A DNA stretch of 64,000 nucleotides from Siphlonurus alternatus (GCA_949825025.1 OX463780.1:47513280-47577279), one strand, 5' to 3'; positions 40,301 to 52,539 are shown, counted from the stretch's first letter. A program made the numbers and translations. The notes: a model not told the origin generated them from the sequence alone.

Positions 40301-43300
40301 TAAAAAAATTTAAAAAACTGTGAACAGCTGTGTACCAGCTTGACCCATTGTTGTTAGGACAAGGATTGTCGTTTTGGATACACGTATCTAGGACAGGAGA
40401 CTCACCGCCGTGGCACGCTTGGCAAGCTCCCTGCGCTCTCTGTCTCTCCGTCTTGCCTCCTTGTAGGACGGAGGGTCCTGCTCCTCCTCCAGGTCAACGG
40501 CCATGAAGTCCTCAAAGGACAGCAACGACGACGGAGTTTCACCAAACTCTATCATCCTGGACAAATAAATAACGTTTGGTTAAGGCCAGGCAGTTTATTG
40601 TCAAGGGAAAGAGAACACCGATCAGCTGTTTTTTTTTAGTTCCATTTGATTAACATGTAAAACTTAGGAGATACCCAGACACACAAAAGTTCTGAAATTT
40701 TTTTGAGAGCTAGATTTTATTACCTAAAAGGGCTAAAAGCCACAGAAAAAATTTCAAAACAATAATTATTCGAGACAATTTTTTTTTTTAATTAAGTTTT
40801 TAGTTTGGCTCTCTATGGGAAAGTCCTATGCTGAAAATTAAAAAAAAAAAAAATAAAATAAAAAAAAAAAAAAAAATGTGTCTCGAATAATTGTTTTGAA
40901 ATTTTATTTGTGGCTTTTAGGTACTAAAATCTATCCTTCAAAAAAATTTCAGAATTTGTGTATGTCTGCTAAAGTTTACATGTTAATCAACTTTATTAGA
41001 GAAAATCAAACTTAATTTCTTTATGATGATTTAAATTAAATCCAGAATGAAAGTTTCAACCCGTCATGCTTAGTTGAAGCTCGTACCGTTTCCGTAAGGT
41101 AGATTCGTGAACCTTGACAACCCTCACTATGTCGCACGGTTTGCGGTTGAAGCCGTGGTGTCTGGCAGCAAACAGCAGTGCTGAAACATCATCACACTTG
41201 ACATGCTTTCAGCTCCAGGAAACCCTGTGAGCTAATAATGGAGGCTTTAATCAGCTGATTTTGCAGTGTTCCCACCATCCTATCTAAACCTATGTAAAAA
41301 AAAAAAAAAAAACTCAAAACTGCTTTTTTGGAATTAAAGAATTTTTTAAACAAAATTAAGCTCTTGATTTATTATCAGAAGAATCCTAAATGGAGGGTTT
41401 TCAAATTAATAGCTTTAATAGTTACTGAGAAAAAAATTCAAATTTTCTAACGTGGTGGCTTATGGAGAAAATTTTCTTGCCGGGGAACACTTGAAGCCTC
41501 TATTAAGAACCAGAGCAATAAAGCCACTCTTTACATTATTATTGAGTTGATGCTAAAGAAATTTGTACATTTTTTTTTTTTCTTTTAAATTTTACATTGA
41601 AAAGAGAAATTATTTGTTACCTTTTAGAGGTCTGCAATTTTATTTTTTAACTACTAACCGCGTTGCCCCTTTGCTTGACTTCGGTGATCTAAGGGAACCG
41701 GTCACAGCAAGGTCACGCGCGACTACACACCGGCTCCGCAAAGTCCCGAGGGTCGTCGTCCCACGTGCAGGTGATCCTTCTTCATTCGCTGCACCAGCCG
41801 CATGGCCGTGTTGCTCACTTCCACCGTCTGCTTGCCGAACTCGAGCCGAGTGGCGAACCTCATGATGTAGAGGCACGGGTCTGCACACAGGGGGGTTAAC
41901 ATCGGGGTCTGTTGGTTCTTGGTTCAGACAGGGGGGTTAACATGGGGGGTCTATTGGTTCTTGGTTCAATGTCACACTTACCTATGGAGTTGAGGGTGAA
42001 GTGCAGAGCCTTGGTGAAGTGGATGTAGGTGCGACCAAGCTCGTAAATGTCAACGTTGAATTGCTCACTGAAGTCAATCATCAGGTCTGCAAAGATGAAC
42101 ATTAACATACAGTACAACAGATCTTAGTTTGTGTAGATTCGACTGTGCTGGTATAGCCATCTTGGATATTTAACCCATCAGACATCAGTGGCTACAGTTT
42201 GCTGAGAAACTAAGATCTGTTATATGTGCTGTACATTGCATATGAGATACATTTTGTATAATATGATACATGAAAATACATAATATGCAATAACAAATTT
42301 TCATCCAATTTGTCAATTGCAAACTGTGTATATATTGCAACATGTTAACATAAAATATTGCAGATATTATGATTTTAATCTACAAAAGCAAATACTGTAC
42401 TGTATATAATCAAAGTCATTGCGTCTACCCCCAAAATCCGTAACAGTTGGCTTACACTGAGCGTTGCCTCCATCACATCGGCAGGTTATGTAAAGTGCAG
42501 CCGCTATCACAAGGTCGTTACGACGACCTTTCGTCAGCCGGTTCTCAAATGCAAGTTTGTAAATGTTGAACGCCTTGTCTATGTTGTGCTGCTCCATTCT
42601 AGCAACAAAAGTAAAGAATGTTAACACTAGAACCACCAACAAGCCTTGAAAAGTGTAGTTACCTCAGCTGGTGACCTCTATCATTTATTTCTCTCCGTAT
42701 CTTATCAAACGTAACCTCCTTGGAACTTCGATTTATCCCGTGACGAAATCCACGAAACCCTGCAATTATTTGAGATTGCTTCAAAATACTGTAGATAATT
42801 TTATTACTTGGTGCTCAACGTAGTTCACGAAAATATCATAACAAAAATTAAATAAGCAAGCATAAATATGCATACTATAGCTTGGATATGCTTAAATAAA
42901 TACATAATAATTCAATGTTAAAAATTCAAAACTTTGACTGTTTTTGTTCAGACTGTATGGTTTAGAAAAAAAAAAAAAAAAAAAATACCGGCCAAGTTCA
43001 GATTTTGACTCTCTAGCTTCAGAACTACACACAACTTGGGTTCACAAATGACATCAGACAGCAGCAATTGTATGTATACCAGCTTTATGCATTACATCAT
43101 CTTTGATATCATTATTGAATCATGAAATGCTAATCTGCTCTAATGCATGGTCTTCTTACCTTCGCCCAGTCCTCCAGCTCCAGTAGAGTTTCCAGAAATA
43201 AAAGTTCCAATAACGGAAGCACCACCATGGCCGTTGTCTTCATAGGTGAGGTCGCTGACAACGATGGTGGACTCGTTGACCTCACCACACACTGTACACA

Positions 43301-43370
43301 CGACTTGGCCCTTGGCCGTGTCAGTGTCGAGACTGGAGCTACCACATTCTTTACAATGGTCCAGCGGCAT
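34301..43370 (-). CDS. BRF1: Transcription factor IIIB 90 kDa subunit (BRF1), complete
   Basis: Fourteen coding exons on the - strand, read downwards: 43370-43160, 42759-42663, 42598-42456, 42086-41982, 41880-41731, 41180-41087, 40556-40406, 39718-39556, 39298-39143, 38790-38578, 38290-38189, 36419-36248, 35794-35676, 34416-34301 (stop TAA). They join in frame to 663 aa, close to the human length of about 677. Seen: N-terminal zinc ribbon C6-x2-C9 / C25-x2-C28; first cyclin fold about 80-180; second about 185-275 with [10 protein letters not shown] and ESTLRKR; acidic and coiled linker; the TBP-binding block near 450-495 ([12 protein letters not shown]); the AIEKML...KINYDVL block near 531-550; acidic tail ending YDRDHDF. 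Known: BRF1 bridges TFIIIC, TBP and RNA polymerase III at tRNA and 5S promoters. The start is the Met just before the zinc ribbon. A 3' splice site 18 bases upstream of it implies a non-coding first exon. Identity is certain from co-linear similarity over the whole length. Confidence 0.97.
34858..35590. repeat. Older palindrome interrupted by a younger one
   Basis: The left half (34858-35045) and right half (35403-35590) are arms of a diverged GGTAAGGTAACGCC-type foldback. A second, well-conserved copy (35047-35402) sits between them, at the centre. Both share TTAAAATGTTCTCCTCTACA and CCCCTATCAGTA. Located in a BRF1 intron. Confidence 0.75.
35047..35402. repeat. Long palindrome, AAGGGTAAGGTAACGCCACC family
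   Basis: About 355 bp, with ends AAGGGTAAGGTAACGCCACC and its complement. The arms pair nearly throughout. It is nearly identical to 59217-59576. Confidence 0.9.
37186..37467. repeat. Compound tandem array (TAAGGCGAGG)13 and (TAAGG)29
   Basis: Thirteen perfect decamers (37191-37320) run without a break into about 29 perfect TAAGG pentamers (37321-37465). TAATATAA-like sequence flanks both sides. It lies in the BRF1 intron between exons at 38189 and 36419. The LTLPY frame on the - strand is a consequence of the repeat, not a protein. Confidence 0.97.
37810..38133. repeat. CRE-bearing foldback element, copy 2
   Basis: Same arms and centre as the copy at 23303-23612, bounded by AGAGTATTG and CAATACTCC. 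It lies in a BRF1 intron. Confidence 0.9.
38347..38490. repeat. ATTCACAAAGC MITE family, copy 2
   Basis: Ends AGGGGCATTCACAAAGCCTT and ACTTTGTGAATGCCCCT, arms paired almost throughout. Located in a BRF1 intron. Confidence 0.8.
39997..40190. repeat. MITE-like element with GGGGCATTTCCATGG ends
   Basis: Terminal inverted repeats TAAAGGGGCATTTCCATGGA and TCCATGGAAATGCCCCTTA flank a GC-rich interior of about 150 bp. Open frames here are artefacts. Located in a BRF1 intron. Confidence 0.8.
40650..40990. repeat. Long palindrome related to that at 2909-3302
   Basis: It shares TTTGATTAACATGTAAA, the AAAAGCCACAGAAAAAATTT segment and the GGCTTTTAGG arm with the 2909-3302 copy. The centre is replaced by A-rich DNA. 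It lies in the BRF1 intron between exons at 40556 and 41087. Confidence 0.75.
41893..41969. repeat. Tandem duplication within a 101 bp BRF1 intron
   Basis: Two adjacent copies of a unit of about 47 bp (GGGGTTAACATSGGGGTCT then TTGGTTCTTGGTTCA) make up most of the intron between exons 41982-42086 and 41731-41880. Confidence 0.8.
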
Positions 43371-43730
43371 TTTGTATGTTCCAGCTACCTGCATCAAACG
43401 ATCGAGTATTAATTTGCATACTAGAGTCATACAAAATGCAATGCATACTGTACTGTATGCATACAGTACAGTATATGATACTGTATGCCATATCAGAGAG
43501 GTGTCATACATCTTTATGATACTTTTGCATTATGCATAATCACAGCTGTTATGCATATTCCGTTTAATTAATAAACCCCAATTTTTAAGTTAGAAAAATA
43601 AAATTATTTTAGAAAAATTAATCCACAGTAATTACTGCATGTAAAATATCTTTCGAGTAATTAATTAACATCATTTAACATGATTTTATTATCATATTAT
43701 ATTGAAATAAATTGCCTGCACGGAACTTAC

Positions 43731-43800
43731 CAGATGGTGTGGACAAAGATTGACCAAAGCAATAGACGCTTAATAGTCTTAATACCGTAGTAAATGACTC
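43731..43800 (-). other. Candidate non-coding first exon of BRF1
   Basis: On the - strand a consensus donor (CTG|GTAAGTTCC) ends a possible exon whose lower edge is 43731. The first coding exon of BRF1 has an acceptor at 43389-43390, so an upstream 5' UTR exon is needed. The upper limit near 43800 is a guess, and no TATA or initiator is convincing. Confidence 0.35.
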
Positions 43801-46150
43801 TCAAATGTTCTGAAAAGAACACAATAAAATGGCATAATATTGTGTTATCAAAATGTTATTTTAAGTCATTTCATAAATAAATAAAAGCACAGAATTTGAT
43901 GTGAAAAACAGTTCATGGATACGAGAAGCACATTCTTAATTCTTAGCGTAGCGTAAAGTGACGTCACAATAACGTCACATTTACGTTGCGCTTATGGTTA
44001 TGCTGTTTTTATTTTTTTAACGCGTCAAAAGTTTAAAAAAAAATGCATTTTAGACAAAGGTCTCGCAACAGAGACCTAGCTCCGGCCGTGTCTTATGACC
44101 AGAAATTTATCAGCTAGACCGAGCTTCACTGTAACTGAGAGTGGCGGCGCCACTGAATCGCAGCGGCACGGCCCGGTTCTCGCTGGCTACGCGAACAATT
44201 TCAGCCAGCAAGAACATTTAGCAGCGCCGCGCACTAGCTCTTATACAGTATTAATATGCATGATATATAGTTTTTTTTTTTTTTTTTTTTTTTTCTTTTT
44301 TTTTTAACAAGGATACACCACTAAGAGCTTAATTACAGCTCGCGGCGGGGTACTGGGTAGGGATATGGTAGGGAACGGATAGTGGCCACGGCCTGCATGC
44401 TGACGCGTCCCAGCATTCGCTGAGGTGCATGAGACTGAGGGAACCGTGGAAAACCTCAGTCAGGACGGACACCTCTACTTTTTCTCAATGGACCAAAGCG
44501 ATGTCCAAAGCCTGGGGAACCACACACAAGTGCATCAAAAACATTAAAACATTAATTGAATATTGAATACCATATGACACACGACGGATATACGTTTGTA
44601 AATTTTGCATGTAATGCGATTTTGTATAATATAATTGATTCGTAAGAGAGAAAGAGGAGCTTTCAAAGTGGCAATGACAGCAATATGTTTACGGCACTCT
44701 TCGATCATGTGTGACGATAAAGTAATGATTAATTATAATTGCTATCGCCATGTTTTTACATTGTTGATGCATGCATCATTTCAAGATATAGAAATTCAAT
44801 ATTTATGTCACGATGTCGATATTAAAAAAATAACAGAGCAATTTATCCTGGCTGACATTTAGTCTGCATGCTGCGTAAATATTACATTATTATAGTCATT
44901 GTTAATCGAGATATTGTCTTATTATTAATAAATGATTTTTAATAATCATTAATGTGAAATAAGTCAAACGATTTATTTTATCACCTTTTTTTTTAATTTA
45001 TATGGTAAATAAAAATTATTATAAATACATAATAAAAGAAATAACGTACTCATGGTAATTTTGGGATGGTAAAAAGAGAACACACGTTGAACTGATGTTA
45101 ATTACAAACCTTGTCGTTTTCCTTTTTAGCAAAACTTCTCTCCTAGCTTCCTTATATATAATTAGATCATGCATTAATTATTGCGATGCCAGAAAACATG
45201 TGCTTGCGTCTTAAATATTTGAATGACTGTGACGTCACACCGATTTCATGAATGTTAGAGGGTTCGAAAAATTTTGGAAAATTTTGATTCAGTTTGCCCA
45301 TTTATAGTAAAATTAAACTTGTTAATTCAACTAAATTTAACAGTTACATACTTATTTTCATTTTTAAATTACAGAAACTGGAAAATCCTGAAAAAAATAA
45401 TAATTGAAATTATGATAGCATAAGAATTTAAGAGATGGATCAATTTTTCAAGGTTTGTTATGTCTGCGAAAAATACAATTAATTTCTTCATTGTAGCATT
45501 AAGAATCAAAATAATAACCGAGTCAATTTTATAATTTGTAAACTTTTCAAAAGCTTCCTCATAAAGATTATATTTCACATTTCATTTAAGTGATGTTTAC
45601 AATTTACACTGTGTACTCAATATATATGCTAAAATTAATCACTCAAGACAATTTTATCCGAAACATTATTTAATTATAATTATAGCAAGCAGAGACTAAA
45701 AAATTAATAATTTGCCTTTTGCATTTACTTGCCCGTGGTATGTAAAAATTATAATATAAAATATTGTAATTAATTTTTGCTTAATAATATTTTATTTTAT
45801 TAAACACAAATATAGTGTACCGATACAATTAGATATAAATATAGAGAACATAGAGGTAGATCAGAAACACAAATAGAATTATAGAACATAGAATACAAAC
45901 ATAATTTATAAATTCATTTAAACATTATAATTGATACAAAATTAGCGTGATTCCCGTGATATATGATTTTTATTATATTATATATGATAATTAAAAGTTG
46001 ACAATAATTTAGTTTTTCATCTATATACTATAATTTGCGTTTTCCGTACTTGCTTTTTGTGTATTTTCAACAAATTTGTGTGCATATATGTATATAATGT
46101 TTTACATTATGGAGTATTTATAATTTTTACATTCAACTTCTCTTTCTCTT
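43801..46150. other. Intergenic region between BRF1 and receptor copy A
   Basis: It contains a GC-rich patch at 43920-44240 (possible BRF1 promoter area), the retroposon at 44273-44545, a TGACGTCA site near 45231, and otherwise AT-rich DNA. No coding frame is supported. Confidence 0.5.
44273..44545 (-). mobile_element. Poly(A)-tailed retroposon, copy 1
   Basis: A long T tract (44270-44308) marks the 3' tail on the - strand. The body shares GGCCACGGCCTGCATGCT, AACCGTGGAAAACCTCAGTC and AAAGCGATGTCCAAAG with 52292-52516 in the other orientation. No coding capacity, so SINE-like or a truncated non-LTR end. Confidence 0.75.
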
Positions 46151-49100
46151 TCAGATGTCGTTTTTGACCCCGAAGTTAAAGAAATCGTTGACGTTTATTC
46201 GACGCTCGGTGATCTTCAGTTGGTAAAGAACCACCATGTTCGACAGCAGAGTCGCCACCAGCTGTAATCGGAAAGTCAAAACATTATTGTACTATAAACT
46301 ACTTTGTTACTTTCATTTGATTTATAGTACTGCGCGCGTAACTAAAAATATTCGCTAGTAGAGTATTGACCTCAAAATTTTTTATTGCAGAAAGGGATAG
46401 AGCGTGCAAAGTTATAATATGCTATATACCCTGATTTTTTTCAGATTTTTTAGAGCCCGGGAACTATTTTTATAAAATTATTGAAAGTTCTTTTTGTGAC
46501 GTCACGAGACACCACTCCTTAAGAAAAATATAGGAGTTGCCGCCGCGTGACGTCACAAAAAGAACTTTCAATTATTTTTTAAAAATAGTTCCCGGGCTCT
46601 AAAAAATCTGAAAAAAATCAGGGTAGCATAACTTTGCACGCTCTATTCATTTCTGCAATAAAAAAAATTTGAGGTCAATACTCAATTGTTATAGTGACAC
46701 AAATTATTATCATATATCAATCGGCTGCAGAGAGAAAAATAACATGTATAATGCGCATAAAGTGAGTACACTCTTTTGTTAATTACAATTAAGAAGACTA
46801 ATGTGCCAAAAATTGCTATAAATTTTAATAAACAATATTTTATTTAAGCTCATCGCAAACCTTACCGTAGAAATGAGGCCCCGGCCCACAGTCATGTAGC
46901 CACTGAGGCTGACCTCTGGAGACCGTTGACTTAAATGGGTGAAAAATTTCAGCAGCTGTTCATTCATTATTAATTACTAGATGAATAATTCTGAACTATG
47001 AAAAGTAAATATTGGTACTTACTAGTTCTTTGATATGTAGAGATGTATTTAAATGTTTGGTAATGCTGATGGCTACTTGCAAATCTCGACGAACCTTTAT
47101 GAGGAAATAAATGCAATCATGTTCATTCATAATCTTCAACCATTTTTTTTTCAATAATCAATTTTATTAAAGGAAAATGTTTTTATTTCATTACAGCTTT
47201 TCCCATAAAAAAAAAAAAACACAAAAATATTTAATCAATTTTACTAAGAACATTGTATGTATAATATGTAGCTCTGTATGAAAAGGCTCTATAATCTACT
47301 CTTATACTACATGCAATGCAAATTGCTAAAATTTAATATTGATCGAGTCTTTAAAATTTTCTATAAAACTAGTTTATTTCTTTGTAAAAGTATTATATAT
47401 TTTAATCTGTATGTAATATATATTATAAGTAAATTATAATTAAGTTCCAAAATCTTACACAAATTTAATCAATATGATCTTCTTCCTTCGTCCGGATGAA
47501 TAATTAATGAGCTATCTGCTTATACCATATGTTTCGATCGTTGCAATATATAATAATTCATCTAAAGCCCTGCTATTTCAGGTGAGCGCAATTATGAGCT
47601 GCATGTAAATTAGTATAAATTAAAGCTCATTGCTGGCCTCACTTGAAATTTGAAATAGCAGCTATAGCTCTCATTATTACAACGAGATCATATATGCCAT
47701 GGTAGCTAATTATTCCGGACGAGGGACGATATACTACTATTATTATCATACCTTTTCCTGTGCATTGTGTGCAGCAATGCACAAAGTAGAAATGATTGAG
47801 AAACCGACCACCGTAACGACAAGAAGAAAAACGGTGGTCCCCGCGGTTTGTCTGTTCATGAGATTGTATGAAAAGTACAGAACTATGGTGAAACAGTCGA
47901 GCAGCAGTAACATCTGAGCGAAGGCGAGAGCGTCCCCCGATCCTCGCACGAGACGGCACAGCTGCAGCCACAGTGGCCGAGTGGACATCGCCAGCTGATC
48001 GAGCTGTCTGCCCGCCTCGTTGTACTCTCGCAGCAGCTGCACCGACACACAGAAGTTAGGAAGACCCTTGGGGACATTCACAAAGAATTTTAACCCCCAC
48101 TTTAGCCCCGATTTTTAACCCTGGTGCTAAAGTGGGGGTTAAAGTGCTTTGTGAATGTCCCCCCCTATTTCTTATTTTTTTTACTTCATATTTATATATA
48201 TATACATATTAATAAATTGAGAGCGATTCACGAAAGAAAAAATATTCCACCTTTCTCATATCAGATATACCCCTAAAGTATCTGAACTAGGAAAGTTACT
48301 CAATAGGACAAAAGAGTTGTAACCCATGTGTATACCTGCATGTGCATCCTTTAATTCCCTCCTTTATTCATATCATTTTACTAATACCCTTCCTCAAGTT
48401 TCAAGCTGTATCCCTGGAAAAGAGGAAAAGAAACACTACGCAGTTTCGTAACTCGTCTCTTTGCGGTACACTCACTCGAAATTCTTCAAGAAGACGTTGA
48501 GACGAGACCCTCACGGCCTTCATTGCGATGACCCACCAGCCCAGCAGGAGAATTCTGACCCCCGCGTTCAGCGAGAAGATCAGGTCCAGGGTCCAGGTGG
48601 GCCGCACTCCCAGCACGAGCGGCCGGACCACCAAGATGGCGACCCCTGGCAGGCAGTAGTTGACCAGGACAGCGAGGGACAAGCCGCGCAGTCCGAACAC
48701 GAGCGGACATCCAGAGAGGGATAGACGCTCCACAGCCACCTGGTGGCAGGCTCTCGAATTACAAAAATAAGCCATTTATATATGATCATCATCAATATTT
48801 CGAGTTTTTATTCATATCTCATGATTTAAAATTTTATAATTGACTTTTATCATTGTATCATTTTAGGATTTCATTGATTCATTTCTCCAATTAAAAAAAA
48901 AAAAAAAAATCCTACCAATTTAACTTACCTTGTTTATGTAGGTGTATTTGAATTTAACAATTCAACAGAGTATAGTAAGACAGAATTTTTTATGAATGCA
49001 ATTCGTATTAATATTTTCCGCATTCTGTATGTTGTAGTATCCTTTTGAATTAGCAATAAAAAAAAAAACACTCTCCAAACTTGTATTTACCTCTCAATAA

Positions 49101-50112
49101 CTCAATACTTAATATATCATGCACCTGTATAATATTATACTGTACATTAATTGCTTAATTGGAGTAGACAGTAAATCTAAAGGAGTATAATGAAGGAGTT
49201 GCACCCAAATTTATCTCTAGGTAAATTTATCACATATCTTTAGGCTAAAGTCTTTAGGTGTTTCAAAGGGAGGTTTCCAGCCTCTCTCTCTCCCCCCCCC
49301 CCCCCCACCGCACCTGAAAGGCACGCAGCTCGTTCCAGAAAGCGACGTGCTGCGATACGTGGTAGACTGCGAAGATCGGGTAAAGTTGGGGAACCACCAC
49401 GCCACACACCACCTGAATGTAGGACACGAGGAGCAGCTCAGGATCCATCCGGGACATCAGCTGTAAACACGAGGGTGAGCTTTCAAAAAAAAAAAAATTG
49501 TCATAAAAAAAAAGAATTAATTAAATACTAAATTTTATAGCTGCAGTTCAGTTTAATTGTTTGATGATTGGAAATAATAATGAAGTTCGAACAGTTCTGT
49601 CTTCTTTTCAAAATCACTGTCATTCAATGCATTGGTCACTCTTGAATTCTGTGATACACTATAAGCTATATACCGTTCTCAAATGAACAAACCTTACCCA
49701 TGCATGCTCTTTTGTACATATTATAACCTTATAACGAAGAAATCCATAACTTCTTTAGAATTCTATTTATTCCTGTATCTCCTAAAATTTCAAATCTGCG
49801 TCTCTTCGTTTGGAGCTTTAACAAACCATCATGCAGGTAAAGACTCTAAAGAGGTTGTGTTAATTCTATATATCGTGAGGTTGTACAAAATATTATCTTA
49901 AAAAAGTTAATGTTTACCATGACACACTTCACTGCAATGTAAGAGGGAGGTAGGATCTGCACAGCGAGTGCGGCACAAGAGTACACGAGGTTGGCAGGTC
50001 TGACGTGGAGCGTGTCACTGTCATGGCGGCGGTGCGCAGGCAGCCACCCCAGCAAGCGCATCATCGACAACACGGGCCACATCTCACGTAGCAACGAAGA
50101 TTGGGGGGGCAT
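46151..50112 (-). CDS. Gustatory-receptor-like seven-transmembrane protein, copy A
   Basis: Seven exons on the - strand, read downwards: 50112-49918, 49460-49314, 48739-48476, 48036-47752, 47094-47023, 46955-46866, 46261-46151 (stop TGA). They join in phase 0 at every intron to 387 aa, the usual size for arthropod gustatory receptors. Seen: an N-terminal LREMWPVLSMMRLLGWLP stretch of the kind that opens GR proteins; hydrophobic spans in exons 1, 2, 3 (two), 4 (two) and 7; and a C-terminal helix ending SNMVVLYQLKITERR. That ending resembles the GR signature TYhhhhhQF, with Ser-Asn in place of Thr-Tyr, the Gln kept, and Leu for Phe. Known: GRs are inverted-topology ligand-gated channels in chemosensory neurons. 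Copy B (52540-57442) has the same seven exons. An acceptor (TTGCAG) ends two bases before ATG, so a 5' UTR exon lies upstream; a candidate donor (CGAG|GTAAGG) is at 51299. The ligand cannot be inferred. Confidence 0.85.
46359..46689. repeat. CRE-bearing foldback element, copy 3
   Basis: Same family, bounded by GAGTATTGACCTC and GAGGTCAATACTC. It lies in the last intron of receptor copy A. Confidence 0.9.
47470..47730. repeat. MITE-like element with CGTCCGGAATAAT ends, copy 1
   Basis: The left end (CTTCGTCCGGATGAATAAT) and right end (ATTATTCCGGACGAGGGACG) are inverted repeats, and the interior contains ATGAGCTATCTGC and its complement. It lies in an intron of receptor copy A. Confidence 0.75.
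48069..48165. repeat. ATTCACAAAG MITE family, copy 3 (short)
   Basis: Ends GGGGACATTCACAAAG and CTTTGTGAATGTCCCC. The arms differ from the other two copies (TTTAACCCCCACTTTAGC). Located in an intron of receptor copy A. Confidence 0.75.
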
Positions 50113-52291
50113 GACTGCAATTGTTTCTGTAACTTTAAAGCCTTATTAATTCTTCAGAAAATAATGAAGTTTTTTTTTTAAAATTAAGGTAGAGATAATA
50201 CGGATCAGCTGGCCCAATGCTAAAAAAATCCCATTCATAAAAATGAAAAAAATTTAAAATGTTCTCCTCTACATCCCCTATCAGTAGGTAAAATATCAGG
50301 TATACAAAAACGAGCTAGTTTTCGAGTAATTAATTTTTGAAGTTTACTAATTTAACATGGAGAAATGGAACTTCCAGGTTAAATTAGTCAACTTTAAAAA
50401 TTAATTACTCGAAAACTAGCTCGTTTTTGTATACCTGATATTTTACCTACTGATAGGGGATGTAGAGGAGAACATTTTAAATTTTTTTCATTATATTTAT
50501 GAATGGGATTTTTTTTAGCATTGGGCCAGCTGATCCGTGTTATCTCTACCTTAAGATTGTACTTTGTTTCAAATGAGATATAACACCAAAAGATAATTTT
50601 GAAACTCGCTTATACTATTGTAGAGCAAATGTTCATTTTTTGAAGTTAAAATGAAGAAAACTTGTTTAATTTTTATTATTTATTATAATTATTGTTTACT
50701 TATTGAGACATAAAACAAACTCTCGTTGTAGGAGTATGTTTTTGTTTTTTTAATTATAAAGTCTCAAAACCATAAATATTGTTGTACTCTAAATTAATAA
50801 TCCAGCTATTGTGGACAGAACATAAAATATATGATGTTCCTTTAATTATCTTCTGTTAATTTCTGCAATGATTGAAGTATTATACATAACACAATATCGT
50901 CAAGCTATTTTGCTCAATTTCTAACTTTCTTGAATGCATCATTCTAGCTGAGAGTAAAATATTTTTTTGTTTGAATAAATTAATACAGAATGCATGATAC
51001 TGTCATTTTCAATTTCAACTATATTATTTATGTTAAAAATTCTCAGCAGTTATGTACGTGTGAAACTTCATTAATTATAGAGTTTTTCAAAACACATATT
51101 GTATAAAAATTATTTAATTTTTAATTATATTTAATATAAATGAGTTATAATATACAGTACATAACTTTTTAATTGTTTGTCATATATTATATTTTCTTTA
51201 CCTTAAATTTACCTTCAATTAACATTGCTTAAAATTTTCAATTAAACTAAAAGAGAAAACAACATACGTGTTGTTCTTTAAGAACTTTGTTTCCTTACCT
51301 CGATGTTTTGAAACACACTAGCCGTTACAGACGAAAAAGGCTTGATATTTTATAAATTAAAATACACAAAGTCTTCAAAAATCATCAATATAATACTCGA
51401 GGTCAGGTGTTTGGAGACGAAAGTCAATATAATTTTTCATTAGACTTTTGTGTCTCTTAATAACGTTATAATAATAAATTTCATAACAGCTAACACTTGA
51501 ATATTTAACGAGTTTTGACTTCAACTAAAAAAAAGCAAACAAAAGGTTAATAAATTACAAATTTTATAAATACTTAATTACATTGAATTATACTTCTTGA
51601 ATAGAAAAATAATTATAATGGAAAAATTAGTTTGTTATTGATTAGAGTAATAAAGATAATTATGCATATATTTTCTTAAAATAAAATAGCTCTATGAAGA
51701 ATGTAACAAATAAGCATATAATACAATTAATGATTATAAGCTCGATGAAAGAATAAGGATCACGCTTTCTCAATAATAATCACGTGACTAGCGTATTAAC
51801 TTAACTCAAAGACACCAAATTTAATATTTATTTCCTTGGTGTGAAGAAGCTTGCATGAACGCAATTTCTAATATATTTTATAGTGATTTTTGTATTTCAT
51901 CTAATTCTAATATAGAAAGTAAACTATTATGTTCATTATTATATTTTTTAATGTAAGCAAAATTTATTAATTTGTATAAGTATATATTTAACATTAATTT
52001 GTTTAGGTTAATTAGATTTAATATAATGAACGGAAAATACATAAAATTACAATTTCTTTAAAATCTCTCACTGCATGGTGTTTTAAAATAAAGCATAACA
52101 ATTTGCGTATAATTATATTTTATTTACATTACATTAAAACATGAAACAATTTATAATATAATTAATCCTTTGAACTCTTTTATTATACTATACACATAGA
52201 AATATAATTATGAAATATTGAATAGGCTATCATATATTACATACTCTATTATATGTTATAATTAATATATTTTATGACATTATGCAGTAAC
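50113..52291. other. Intergenic region upstream of receptor copy A
   Basis: Besides the palindrome at 50184-50556, this is AT-rich unique sequence. A possible 5' UTR exon of copy A ends at a good donor at 51299 (- strand). I see no other gene. Confidence 0.45.
50184..50556. repeat. Chimeric long palindrome
   Basis: The termini are those of the 2909-3302 element (TTAAGGTAGAGATAA...CAGCTG), but the inner arms are those of the 35047/59217 elements (AAAATGTTCTCCTCTACATC, GATATTTTACCTACTGATAG). It lies just upstream of receptor copy A. Confidence 0.85.
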
Positions 52292-52516
52292 ATCGCTTTG
52301 GACATCGCTTTGGTCCATTGAGAAAAAGTAGAGGTGTCCGTCCTGACTGAGGTTTTCCACGGTTCCCTCAGTTTCACCTCAGCGAATGCTGGGACGCGTA
52401 AGCATGCAGGCCGTGGCCACTATCCGTTCCCTACCTTATCCCTACCCAGTACCCCGCCGCGAGCTGTAAGCTCTTAGGGGTGTATCCTTGTAAAAAAAAA
52501 AAAAAAAAAAAAAACA
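52292..52516 (+). mobile_element. Poly(A)-tailed retroposon, copy 2
   Basis: Same body as 44273-44545, ending GGTGTATCCTTGT followed by about 24 A. It lies immediately 3' of receptor copy B's stop, in opposite orientation to that gene. Confidence 0.8.
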
Positions 52517-52539
52517 ATAAGGCTATTTTTCTCCACCTC

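Noticed and set aside
43430..43490. Hairpin of TACTGTATGCATACAGTA type just upstream of the BRF1 first coding exon
   Set aside because: Short AT-rich palindromes are frequent here; no evidence of a function or element boundaries.
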